From the NCBI RefSeq assembly GCF_030169785.1, contig NZ_CP125854.1, positions 186,001 to 250,000 of the forward strand: 64,000 nt of DNA. Direction: 5' to 3'. Shown one piece after another: positions 25,772 through 33,660 of the stretch. The notes beneath the pieces are model-generated. The model made no database searches, had not been told where the DNA came from, and saw only the letters and a program-made list of their open reading frames with translations. The position numbers and the translations under genes are program-made. This stretch comes from Bdellovibrio sp. 22V. Lineage in GTDB: Bacteria; Bdellovibrionota; Bdellovibrionia; Bdellovibrionales; Bdellovibrionaceae. Positions within the stretch are counted from its first letter, which is position 1. Each line of letters starts with the position of its first letter.

Positions 25772-27862
25772 TTACTGCAGCCGTTCCCAAAGATAGCTGT
25801 ATTCAAGTGAATTCCACAAAATAGTTTGTTCAATATTAGCGCTGCCAGCGTGCCCACCTTCCGTATTTTCATAATAAAACACAGGATGTCCTTGCTCTTT
25901 CATTCGCGCCACCATCTTACGAGCGTGGCCAGGATGAACCCGGTCATCCTTCGTGCTGGTCATGATAAACACCTCAGGATACTTCACTTCTTTGTTAAGA
26001 CGCTGATAGGGAGAATACTTTAAAATCGCTTCGCGCATTTTAGGATCATCGGGGTCTCCGTATTCATCCATCCAGCTCGCACCCGCAAGAAGCTTGTGGT
26101 AACGAAGCATGTCCAACAAAGGTACACCCACGATCGCAGCATTGAATAAATCGGGACGAGTCGTGAAAGTCGCACCCGTTAAAAGCCCTCCATTAGAGCG
26201 ACCCGAAATTCCCAAGTGCTGCGGAGACGTGATGCCTTTTGCAATCAAGCTCTCAGCAATGGCGATATTGTCTTCATAAACTTTGTAACGATTTTCTTTC
26301 AAAACAGCTTGATGCCAAGCGGGACCAAACTCTCCGCCACCACGCAAATTGCTTAAGACATACACGCCACCTTTTTCAACCCACACTTTGCCAATAACGT
26401 TCAAGTAAGAAGGCTGCATCGGCGCTTGAAATCCGCCGTAACCATAAAGCAAAGTCGGATTTTTTCCGTCGAGCTTTATGTCTTTCTTAGACACGACAAA
26501 ATACGGAATCTTGGTACCGTCTTTACTGGTGGCCTCAAAACGTTCCGTCTTTAACCCGACGCTGTTAAATCTTTCAGGAGATTTTTTCAGAAGATCCATG
26601 TGATTGTTTTTGTCAGAGGCATTGCCAAGATAAAGGGAGTTCGGCGTAAGGAAATCCACATACTGAGCGAGATAATTGTCACTTTCTTCTTCCGTCGAAG
26701 TGACTGAAGAAACACCGTTTTCCCCCAACTTCACAACTTCCGTTGTCCACGTGTCGGCCGATGTAAAAGTGACTTTTTCGATCCTAGACAAAACATTATC
26801 TGTGACATGCAAAAGAATATGATTCTTGGTGGGGCTCATTCCTTGAATAAATCTTTTATCCGTCGGCACAAACAAAGCTCGCAATGTCTTCTGGGCCGCT
26901 TCACCTTGAGAGAGAGCATTTAAAGGCATGAAAACAATGCTGCCACTTTTGAAGGAGCCTAAGTCAGATTTTAACTCAAAGAAAAGTTTGTCAGAAAAGA
27001 CACCCCAAAATTCGGAGTCCTCTGGCATAGGCAGGCGAGTCTTGTTGCCATTTTTATCCTCGTACCAATTTGTACTGCTATAGAAACCCTTGCGAATGCT
27101 GTGAAAGACATAGCGCTTGTCGTTTTCATCAATAATGTAACTGTAAGCAGACATATCCTTTGGGGAAGCCTCTTGAACAGTCACGGCTTTGGATAAGGGC
27201 GTTCCGCGTTTCCAAACTTTTACAATTCGGGGATAGCCCGAGTCCGTCAAACTGCCTGCTCCAAAATCAGTCCCGACGAATACAGTATTTTCGTCTTTCC
27301 AACTGATATGAGTTTTAGCCTCTGGCACGTAAAAACCGTCTTTAACAAACTGGCGCGTATTCAAGTCGAACTCACGCACGACAACAGCATCTTTGCCTCC
27401 GCGAGACAAAGAGACGAGCGCACGGTCATGTCGAGGACCTAAAGTCGAAGCCCCACTCCACACCCAGTTTTCATTCTCTTTTTTTGCCAACTCATCGATA
27501 TCAAGAAGAATATCCCATTTCGGATGCTTTGTTTTGTAACTGGAAATCGAAGTTTTTCTCCAGACACCACGAACATTTTTTTGATCGCGCCAGAAATTGT
27601 AAAGTTCACCTTTTCTTAAACTGACTGCGGGAGTGCGATCCTCGGCAAGAAGAATTGCACGCGCTTCTTTTTCAATTTTTTTGAAGTGGGGATTTTTCTG
27701 AAAGTGTTCAAGAGTTTTCTTGTTCTCCGTTTGCGCAAACTCTAAAGCTTTCTTCCCTTCGACCTCTTCAAGCCAAAGATAAGGATCTTGCGCAATAGTT
27801 TTGGATTTACAGCCCACAAGAAGAGGCAACAAAAGAAACCAACGGCGAAGCGAATTTCTCAT
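25772..27862 (-). CDS. Prolyl oligopeptidase family serine peptidase (S9), exported lipoprotein
   Basis: 696 residues. An N-terminal signal with lipobox LLVGC marks it as a lipoprotein. The seven-bladed propeller spans roughly residues 80-430, and the catalytic domain follows with FVVSKKDIKLDGKNPTLLYGYGGF, the nucleophile in GISGRSNGGLL, the acid in TSTKDDRVHPGHA and the His in TEGGHAGS. It resembles prolyl endopeptidases that cleave after proline in short peptides. Its export fits digestion of prey or extracellular peptides. The ribosome-binding site lies in a perfect 10-bp hairpin (27866-27896). No terminator separates it from the upstream protease except that hairpin. Confidence 0.92.
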   Translation of the reverse strand: MRNSLRRWFLLLPLLVGCKSKTIAQDPYLWLEEVEGKKALEFAQTENKKTLEHFQKNPHFKKIEKEARAILLAEDRTPAVSLRKGELYNFWRDQKNVRGVWRKTSISSYKTKHPKWDILLDIDELAKKENENWVWSGASTLGPRHDRALVSLSRGGKDAVVVREFDLNTRQFVKDGFYVPEAKTHISWKDENTVFVGTDFGAGSLTDSGYPRIVKVWKRGTPLSKAVTVQEASPKDMSAYSYIIDENDKRYVFHSIRKGFYSSTNWYEDKNGNKTRLPMPEDSEFWGVFSDKLFFELKSDLGSFKSGSIVFMPLNALSQGEAAQKTLRALFVPTDKRFIQGMSPTKNHILLHVTDNVLSRIEKVTFTSADTWTTEVVKLGENGVSSVTSTEEESDNYLAQYVDFLTPNSLYLGNASDKNNHMDLLKKSPERFNSVGLKTERFEATSKDGTKIPYFVVSKKDIKLDGKNPTLLYGYGGFQAPMQPSYLNVIGKVWVEKGGVYVLSNLRGGGEFGPAWHQAVLKENRYKVYEDNIAIAESLIAKGITSPQHLGISGRSNGGLLTGATFTTRPDLFNAAIVGVPLLDMLRYHKLLAGASWMDEYGDPDDPKMREAILKYSPYQRLNKEVKYPEVFIMTSTKDDRVHPGHARKMVARMKEQGHPVFYYENTEGGHAGSANIEQTILWNSLEYSYLWERLQ

Positions 27863-27865
27863 AAA

Positions 27866-27896
27866 AATAAGACTCCTGTTTTACAAGAGTCTTATT
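27866..27896 (-). promoter_or_regulatory. Perfect 10-bp hairpin covering the oligopeptidase ribosome-binding site, possible terminator of the upstream gene
   Basis: On the minus strand AATAAGACTC and GAGTCTTATT form a perfect stem with an 11-base loop, followed by TTTTATG, where ATG is the oligopeptidase start at 27862. CAGGAG sits at the loop/3'-arm border. The structure could end transcripts of the upstream protease (stop at 27925), hide the ribosome-binding site, or do both. Confidence 0.6.
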
Positions 27897-27924
27897 CTAG
27901 AGAAGCTTTGGGATAAAAGAAACG

Positions 27925-28728
27925 TTATTTCGCCAATTCCGCCATCGTATCTTGAATCCAAGTCTGATGCGCACCCACGCGAGTGAAAATAGAGAACAGC
28001 ATGCACTTTGGAGTCAAAAACCCCGGCAAAGAGTCGCCACGACTTGCAACTCCCCAAACATGAAGCTGCCCGTTGATTTGCAAGTACGCCGGTCCGCCAG
28101 AGTCTCCGCTGCAGATGCCGCGACGTACGGATTGCCCCAACATCACTTCCGTCGATGAATAATCCACCTCATCAATTTCTAGTGTCGTCGTTCTTAACGT
28201 TCCTGCGCCCGCCTTTAAACCTATTGTCCAGCTCAAACCGTAACCCGCAACGATCGTGCGACCGTTGTTTTGCAAGTACTCCGAGGAAAACAACATCGGT
28301 GCTACTTGGAATCCCGCCGGAGCTTCGCCTTCAAAACGAAGAATCGCAATATCGTACATGTCTTTTTCGCGAATCTCTGTCGAATAGTCAGGATGCACGA
28401 TTGCATTCGTCACCGCACGAATTTGTTCCTTCGCCGCTTTTCGCATTTCCGGAGCAAACATCACAACAAGATTTTTAGCTTTTGGATCTACGCAATGTCC
28501 CGCAGTCAGAACCAGGTTCTTTGCAATTAAAGTTCCCGAACAAATATAGCCGATATTAGGCTCGTAGATTCCGACTGTGCTGCGGCCGATAAGGCTTGAG
28601 CTTTGAACTTTGTCGCCGCCGACGATTGAGTTTTGCGCTTCTGATGTCGTGATAGAATCGACTGAAGATGTGGGAGCACAAGCCGTTGCCAACAATGCTG
28701 TCATCGCCACGATGAATACGTTTTTCAT
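27925..28728 (-). CDS. Trypsin-like serine protease, lipoprotein
   Basis: 267 residues with a signal peptide and lipobox (LLATACAP). Mature chymotrypsin fold begins at SIVGGDKV. The triad is visible: His in VLTAGHCVD, Asp in MYDIAILRF, Ser in GICSGDSGGPAYL. Cysteine pairs (YICSGTL/GHC and the C-terminal pair) are present. It is similar in layout to the two proteases at 44350-46132. Its leader has an 11-bp hairpin with a one-base bulge that contains the GGAGG and reaches into the ATG. Confidence 0.92.
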   Translation of the reverse strand: MKNVFIVAMTALLATACAPTSSVDSITTSEAQNSIVGGDKVQSSSLIGRSTVGIYEPNIGYICSGTLIAKNLVLTAGHCVDPKAKNLVVMFAPEMRKAAKEQIRAVTNAIVHPDYSTEIREKDMYDIAILRFEGEAPAGFQVAPMLFSSEYLQNNGRTIVAGYGLSWTIGLKAGAGTLRTTTLEIDEVDYSSTEVMLGQSVRRGICSGDSGGPAYLQINGQLHVWGVASRGDSLPGFLTPKCMLFSIFTRVGAHQTWIQDTMAELAK

Positions 28729-28758
28729 AAAACCTCCGTTTGATGAGCGGAGTTTTAT
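28727..28758 (-). promoter_or_regulatory. Leader hairpin containing the ribosome-binding site of the protease gene
   Basis: Minus-strand ATAAAACTCCG pairs with CGGAGGTTTTAT (11 bp, one bulged G) around a 9-base loop. The 3' arm carries GGAGG and the first two bases of the ATG, so both would be masked when folded. Confidence 0.55.
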
Positions 28759-28818
28759 CGAAAGCGAGCGCAGAGTTCCATTGTATTGATTGACACTTTT
28801 GTGGGATTTCTGTCTGAA

Positions 28819-28840
28819 AGGCCGATTTTCTTCGGCCCTT
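28819..28840 (-). terminator. Hairpin downstream of cheB
   Basis: On the minus strand AAGGGCCGA-AGAAAA-TCGGCCTTT forms a stable stem followed by CAGAC rather than a long T tract; it lies about 20 bases after the cheB stop, in the gap before the protease gene. Confidence 0.55.
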
Positions 28841-28860
28841 CACGTGAAATCTTTACTAAG

Positions 28861-29928
28861 CTAAGCGGCGTTACGACTTTGAATCTGTGAAAGCAGATCC
28901 CCTGCAATGCGATCCAAAGGCAGAACTTTATCCGCAGCGCCTAACGCCACGGCGGCGGCCGGCATCCCGTAAACGACGCACGTTTCTTCATTCTGCGCGA
29001 CGGTATAAGCCCCGGCATTTTTCATTTCTAAAAGACCTTCGGCTCCATCTTTACCCATGCCCGTAAGAACAACGCCCAGGGCGTTCTTACCCACGAACTT
29101 CGCTACAGACTTCATAAGATAGTCAGCGGCAGGACGCACGCTATGGAGCTGCGGCCCTTGATGAAGTTTCACGTAATAGAAAGCACCACTGCGCGTGATT
29201 TCCATATGATAGTTGCCCGGTGCAATCAACACACGGCCAGGAACCACTTGATCACCCTCTTGTGCTTCCTTCACCTCAAACGGAAACATATTATTCAAAT
29301 TTTCCGCGAAGGATTTCGTAAAACCTGGCGGCATATGTTGCACAACGAGGGTCCCGGGAATATCCGCAGGCATCCCGCTAAGGAAAACCTTCAGGGCTTC
29401 GGTTCCACCCGTAGAAGATGCGACAGCAATCAGCTGATGTGTCGTCCTTGCCAGTGACGTGTGTTTGACTTTTTCAACCGGAGTTCCGGCTGTATGAACG
29501 TGTTTTTTAATTGGGTTGATGCGCGCTTTCGCCACCGCTTTTACTTTTTCAATAATCGCCTGCGAAAGAGATTCCAGGTTTTGACTGACGTCGATGGAAG
29601 GTTTTTCCATGATCTCAATCGCGCCCGCTTCCAGAGCACGAAGGTACGTTTCAGAACCTGTTTTCGCCAAACTCGAAAAAATAATGGTGCGAGTTGGAAA
29701 ATGCTGCATAACTTTTTCGAGGAAACTAATGCCATCCATACGCGGCATCTCTACGTCGAGAGTCATTACATCGGGCTTCAAAGCCACGAGCTTGTCACGA
29801 GCGATGTAGGGGTCCGACGCCGTACCTACAACTTCGATATCAGGACTGGAGGAAAAGATTTTTTCCAACAGTTTTCTGATCACTGCGGAGTCGTCGACAA
29901 TTAATACTCTGATTTTGGAACCAGCCAT
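28861..29928 (-). CDS. cheB: Chemotaxis response regulator/protein-glutamate methylesterase
   Basis: 355 residues: an N-terminal receiver (VLIVDDSAVIRKLL, phospho-Asp in VMTLDVEMPRMDG, Lys in IMEKPS), a linker, and a methylesterase domain with Ser in VASSTGGTEAL, His in VVQHMPPGFTKSFAENLN and Asp in LTGMGKDGAEG. It removes methyl groups from chemoreceptors. The start at 29928 is chosen because AGAGG lies six bases upstream; an ATG five codons earlier overlaps the end of cheR more closely. Last gene of cheA-cheR-cheB. Confidence 0.95.
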   Translation of the reverse strand: MAGSKIRVLIVDDSAVIRKLLEKIFSSSPDIEVVGTASDPYIARDKLVALKPDVMTLDVEMPRMDGISFLEKVMQHFPTRTIIFSSLAKTGSETYLRALEAGAIEIMEKPSIDVSQNLESLSQAIIEKVKAVAKARINPIKKHVHTAGTPVEKVKHTSLARTTHQLIAVASSTGGTEALKVFLSGMPADIPGTLVVQHMPPGFTKSFAENLNNMFPFEVKEAQEGDQVVPGRVLIAPGNYHMEITRSGAFYYVKLHQGPQLHSVRPAADYLMKSVAKFVGKNALGVVLTGMGKDGAEGLLEMKNAGAYTVAQNEETCVVYGMPAAAVALGAADKVLPLDRIAGDLLSQIQSRNAA

Positions 29929-29945
29929 AAGGGCCTCTATCATTT

Positions 29946-30812
29946 TTAAGTTTTAAGGTAAACGGCTCTGGAAAGGGGTTTCAAAGAAGGATGTTTTACA
30001 TTCCCCGATTCAGAGTGACCCAAAATCAAGTAACCGCCCGGAGCCAAACATGTCACCAAGTTATCGATCACTCTTTTTGTTGTCGCTTCATCAAAATAGA
30101 TCAAAACATTTCGGCAGAAGATCACGTGGAACTTGTGCTGAAATTCATACTTAGGATTCATCAAATTGAAAGGCGCAAAGCGGATCATCTTATGGATGGA
30201 ATCTTTGGCTCTGTAAAACTCGTCGCCATTCGCTTTGGTTTTTTCAAAATATTTGGTTCTTTGCACAGGAGGAAGTCCCTGCATTTCGCGATCTTCGTAA
30301 GTTCCTGTCGAAGCTTTTTTGAGAACCTGCAAATCAATATCTGTTGCAAGAAGGCGCACTTTCGAAGCACCGTCGCCCAAAGCTTCACAAGCCGTCATCA
30401 CGATCGTATAAGGCTCTTGTCCCGTGCTGGCTGCCGCACACCAAATGCGCACGTCATTGCTGTTCTTGCGCAAAAGATCCGGCAAAACTTCAGCCAAAAA
30501 ATCAAAATGATTGGATTCACGATAGAACGACGTCATATTCGTGGTCAGAGCGGAAATAAATTCAGAGATCATGTCGGGACCTCCGTGCTCTAACTTCGTC
30601 CAATATTCTTCATAAGATTTCAATGAATGACGACGCAAAAGTTTTACGATACGATTGCGAATCAATGCGTGATTTTTCGGCGTCAACGGCAGATCCACAC
30701 CGGCTAACTCATACATGCGCTCGGCAAACTTCATAAACATTTTGTCAGAGAGTTTAATCTCTTCAAAGTCGTATAAAGCGCCGACAATTTCCGATTTCTT
30801 TACAGCCGTCAT
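29946..30812 (-). CDS. cheR: Chemotaxis protein methyltransferase
   Basis: 288 residues: an N-terminal helical CheR domain and a SAM-binding domain with VRIWCAAASTGQEPYTIVM, LATDIDLQVLKKA and IFCRNVLIYFD. It methylates receptor glutamates, opposite CheB. It overlaps cheA by an ATGA and lies 17 bases before cheB. Confidence 0.95.
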   Translation of the reverse strand: MTAVKKSEIVGALYDFEEIKLSDKMFMKFAERMYELAGVDLPLTPKNHALIRNRIVKLLRRHSLKSYEEYWTKLEHGGPDMISEFISALTTNMTSFYRESNHFDFLAEVLPDLLRKNSNDVRIWCAAASTGQEPYTIVMTACEALGDGASKVRLLATDIDLQVLKKASTGTYEDREMQGLPPVQRTKYFEKTKANGDEFYRAKDSIHKMIRFAPFNLMNPKYEFQHKFHVIFCRNVLIYFDEATTKRVIDNLVTCLAPGGYLILGHSESGNVKHPSLKPLSRAVYLKT

Positions 30813-32851
30813 GCTGCGATCTCCCGCCCCTTAGCAACGTTACTAACCAACGCGCCCGGCTCCAAAATAAGAACTGTACGACCGTCACCTAGGATGGCGG
30901 CTCCCGCCACTTCCGGAATATCCTGACCCGTCGTAATAGGTTTCACCACCACTTGCGCCTGGCCCAAGACGTCGTCCACAGGGAACGCCATTTGACCTGT
31001 CATGGATTCGATAATAACAAGCATGGTTTCTTCGCGGCGTGCGCTTAAAGAGTTCTCTCTTTTTGCGACGAGCTGGTGATCTTTTTTATTCAACGACCAA
31101 TTGATAGAGCCCAATGTCTTAGAAACATCTATTACAGGCAATAGATGCCCGCGAATGCTCGCGACTTTTCCCGCACCCGAAATATTCGTGTAGTCTTTAG
31201 GAAGAACACGCACGATTTCGCGAATGGAGTGAATCGGAAGAATATAACGAGCTCCATCCAAGGCCACGATAATACCGTCCGTGATCGCCGTACTAAGAGG
31301 GATCGTCAAACGGAACGTCGTTCCCTGACCTGACTTAGAGAAAATATTAATCTTCCCGTTGATCTTATCCAAATTGGATTTCACGACGTCCAGGCCGACC
31401 CCACGACCGGAAAGATCCGAGATCTTATCCGCCGTCGAGAACCCCGGTTGGAAAATATACTGAAATACTTGTTCATCCGGAATCGTGGAAGGATCTACAC
31501 CTGTAGGAACGAAACCTCTTTCAATAGCTTTATTCAAAACTTTTTCACGGTTGATACCGCCACCGTCGTCAGAGATATCGATGATAACATTACCACCCGA
31601 CTGTTTGGCGGAAACGACAACCTTCGCAGTCACGGGTTTACCGCGCTCAAGACGGGTTTCTTTTTTCTCAACCCCGTGGTCCATTGAGTTACGCACCAAG
31701 TGCACGAGAGGATCACCCAGAAGTTCAAACACCGTTCTTTCGACCTCGGTCTCTTCACCAATCAATTGCAGATCAACGGGTTTATCCAAAGACAAAGATA
31801 CGTCGCGCACGATACGCTGAATTTTAATGAACATGGATTTGAGCGGAGTCATACGGATGCTCAAAGTTTTTTCATAGAGCTCACGCACAGCTTTATCCAA
31901 TTGATCGACGATGGCTTCCAAACGCAGATTCACCCCGCTGCGAACCGTTTCGTCATGCACTAATTGGTTTTTCAAAACAACCAACTCACCAACGGCATCC
32001 AATACTGAGTCAACACGTCCCGTATCCACTTTGATTGTGCTGTTCGTCGCTTTTGCAGCAGCTTTGTTCGCACCGCCGCCACCATTGCCGGAGTTAGCAG
32101 AATCCACAGGCGCTTTCGCTGCAGGAACCGCTGCCGCAGCAGGTTTTGCCGCTGCGGGTGCCGGAGTCTCAACAACTTTCAAAACAGGTGCAGGCTTTTC
32201 CACAGGGGTTTCCACCTTCGGAGCCGCCGCTGTGACCTTCTTGGCCTCTTCTTCTTTTGCGTGGAACTCGGCCTGATCCTCAGGAGAGAGTTGCGCAAGA
32301 AGTTCAGCAAGCAATTCGTGATTTGTATGATCGTCTTCCGGTGCTGGCGCGGTTTCCGCGACAGGTGACGCTGAGGCAAAGAAGTCATCAGGCACGGCCT
32401 CTTTGACTTCCTCAACAACTGCTTTCGGCTCTTCATGACGAGAAGGTTTTCCCGAAAGCTCTTCCGTAATTTGAATCAATTGCGCAACAAGAGCCGAAGT
32501 ATCCCAAGCACCGTTTTGTCCTTGTTGCAAAGAGGTGATACGGTTTTTAAGTTCATCGCCTGACTGCAAAAGCAACGAGATCACATTGGAATTTACAAGC
32601 GTGGGACGAGAACGAAGCAGATCCAAAAGATCTTCCATCACATGCGCAAACTTTGAAAGATCCGTCAGACCTACCGCTGCGGCTCCCCCTTTTACGGAGT
32701 GAGCTACCCGGAAAATATCTGTCAGATCTTTCGCTGGATCCTCACTGTTCTCCAGCTTCATCATGGACTCTTCGTACTGCTCTAACATAAAAGCAGACTC
32801 ATTCAAAAAATCCATCTGCAGTTCTTCAAAGAAAGAATTATCACCGCTCAT
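30809..32851 (-). CDS. cheA: Chemotaxis histidine kinase
   Basis: 680 residues. P1 Hpt domain at the N-terminus with the phosphorylated His in FRVAHSVKGGAAAVGL; a long Ala/Pro/Glu/Lys-rich linker from about residue 150 to 275 in place of a clear P2; a P3 dimerisation helix pair; P4 kinase (LVRNSMDHGVE, DDGGGINREKV, GRGVGLDVVKSNLD); and P5 CheW-like domain. It phosphorylates CheB and, elsewhere, CheY. GGAGCGCAA precedes the ATG. A FliA-like -10 element (GCCGATAA) lies 35 bases upstream. Confidence 0.96.
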   Translation of the reverse strand: MSGDNSFFEELQMDFLNESAFMLEQYEESMMKLENSEDPAKDLTDIFRVAHSVKGGAAAVGLTDLSKFAHVMEDLLDLLRSRPTLVNSNVISLLLQSGDELKNRITSLQQGQNGAWDTSALVAQLIQITEELSGKPSRHEEPKAVVEEVKEAVPDDFFASASPVAETAPAPEDDHTNHELLAELLAQLSPEDQAEFHAKEEEAKKVTAAAPKVETPVEKPAPVLKVVETPAPAAAKPAAAAVPAAKAPVDSANSGNGGGGANKAAAKATNSTIKVDTGRVDSVLDAVGELVVLKNQLVHDETVRSGVNLRLEAIVDQLDKAVRELYEKTLSIRMTPLKSMFIKIQRIVRDVSLSLDKPVDLQLIGEETEVERTVFELLGDPLVHLVRNSMDHGVEKKETRLERGKPVTAKVVVSAKQSGGNVIIDISDDGGGINREKVLNKAIERGFVPTGVDPSTIPDEQVFQYIFQPGFSTADKISDLSGRGVGLDVVKSNLDKINGKINIFSKSGQGTTFRLTIPLSTAITDGIIVALDGARYILPIHSIREIVRVLPKDYTNISGAGKVASIRGHLLPVIDVSKTLGSINWSLNKKDHQLVAKRENSLSARREETMLVIIESMTGQMAFPVDDVLGQAQVVVKPITTGQDIPEVAGAAILGDGRTVLILEPGALVSNVAKGREIAA

Positions 32852-32885
32852 TTGCGCTCCATTAATATAGAAAAATCACAAGAAA

Positions 32886-32914
32886 TTATCGGCTCCTAGG
32901 GGGCCTAACTATTT
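32886..32914 (-). promoter_or_regulatory. FliA (sigma-28)-like promoter of the cheA operon
   Basis: On the minus strand GCCGATAA at 32893-32886 is identical to the sigma-28 -10 consensus. Upstream, AATAGTTA is a partial match (5 of 8) to the TAAAGTTT -35 element with a 12-base spacer (consensus 11). Placement 35 bases before cheA and flagellar/chemotaxis context support it. Confidence 0.6.
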
Positions 32915-32928
32915 ATATCGTTGGTCCA

Positions 32929-32957
32929 GAATGAGATGAAACCAGACCCTCGTCTCA
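32929..32957. promoter_or_regulatory. TGAGAT...GTCTCA dyad between cheA and cheW
   Basis: GAATGAGAT at 32929 and CGTCTCA ending at 32957 flank 13 bases. The same words, with only a one-base spacer, occur upstream of the REC-cNMP gene (24972-24987). Possibly a shared operator. Confidence 0.3.
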
Positions 32958-33086
32958 GGTCGGGACGAAGCCCAGATGCGATTAAATTATTTTTCAAATA
33001 CGTGAAGTTTTTTTGTTAAGTCCACATAAGTTTTTCTCGAAGAGTACGGGGATATCTTTTTTCACCCGATTTTGAAAGGCGACGAA

Positions 33087-33584
33087 ATGAGTGATGTATC
33101 TTTGAAAGCAAAACCAGGCCAATACTTAACTTTCCAACTTATGGCTGAGCAATACGGCGTAGCTATTGAGACTGTAAGAGAGATCAACCAATTTGGTGAA
33201 ATCACGCCAGTTCCGCGCACTCCAGACTATGTTAAAGGAGTTATGAACTTGCGCGGAAAGATCATTCCAGTTGTTAATTTGCGCATTAAATTCGGCATGC
33301 AACCGCAAGACACGACACGCGACACGTGCATTATCGTGATCGATACAGAAATCGGTCAGGTAGGTATGATCGTAGACTCTGTGAAAGAAGTGGTTGATTT
33401 GCAAGAGTCACAAATTGAACCATCACCGGTTCTAGGCAATGAACACGCAATGTCTTTTGTTCGTGGTATGGGTAAAGTCGACAACAAAGTGGTTATCCTT
33501 GTCGATATCGTATCCGCTTTCTCACACGATCAAATGGGCCAAATGGCGCACTTCTCTCATCAAGAAGAAGCGAAAGCAGCTTAA
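33087..33584 (+). CDS. cheW: Chemotaxis coupling protein
   Basis: 165 residues with the CheW beta-barrel: YLTFQLMAEQYGVAIETVREIN, GVMNLRGKIIPVVNLRIKFG and GMIVDSVKEVVDL. It links receptors to CheA. The start at 33087 has AAAGGCGA seven bases upstream; a TTG 15 bases earlier is less likely. It is divergent from cheA and has its own strong bidirectional terminator. Confidence 0.95.
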   Translation: MSDVSLKAKPGQYLTFQLMAEQYGVAIETVREINQFGEITPVPRTPDYVKGVMNLRGKIIPVVNLRIKFGMQPQDTTRDTCIIVIDTEIGQVGMIVDSVKEVVDLQESQIEPSPVLGNEHAMSFVRGMGKVDNKVVILVDIVSAFSHDQMGQMAHFSHQEEAKAA

Positions 33585-33601
33585 TAGATTCTTAGATAAA
33601 A

Positions 33602-33635
33602 AAAAGACCCACTGATGAACGTCAGTGGGTCTTTT
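33602..33635. terminator. Bidirectional rho-independent terminator between cheW and tkt
   Basis: A perfect 14-bp stem AAAAGACCCACTGA/TCAGTGGGTCTTTT with a 6-base loop. A T tract follows on both strands (TTTTCTATTTT on plus, TTTTTTTT on minus), so it can serve both convergent genes. Confidence 0.92.
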
Positions 33636-33660
33636 CTATTTTAGAACTGAAGAAATCCTT

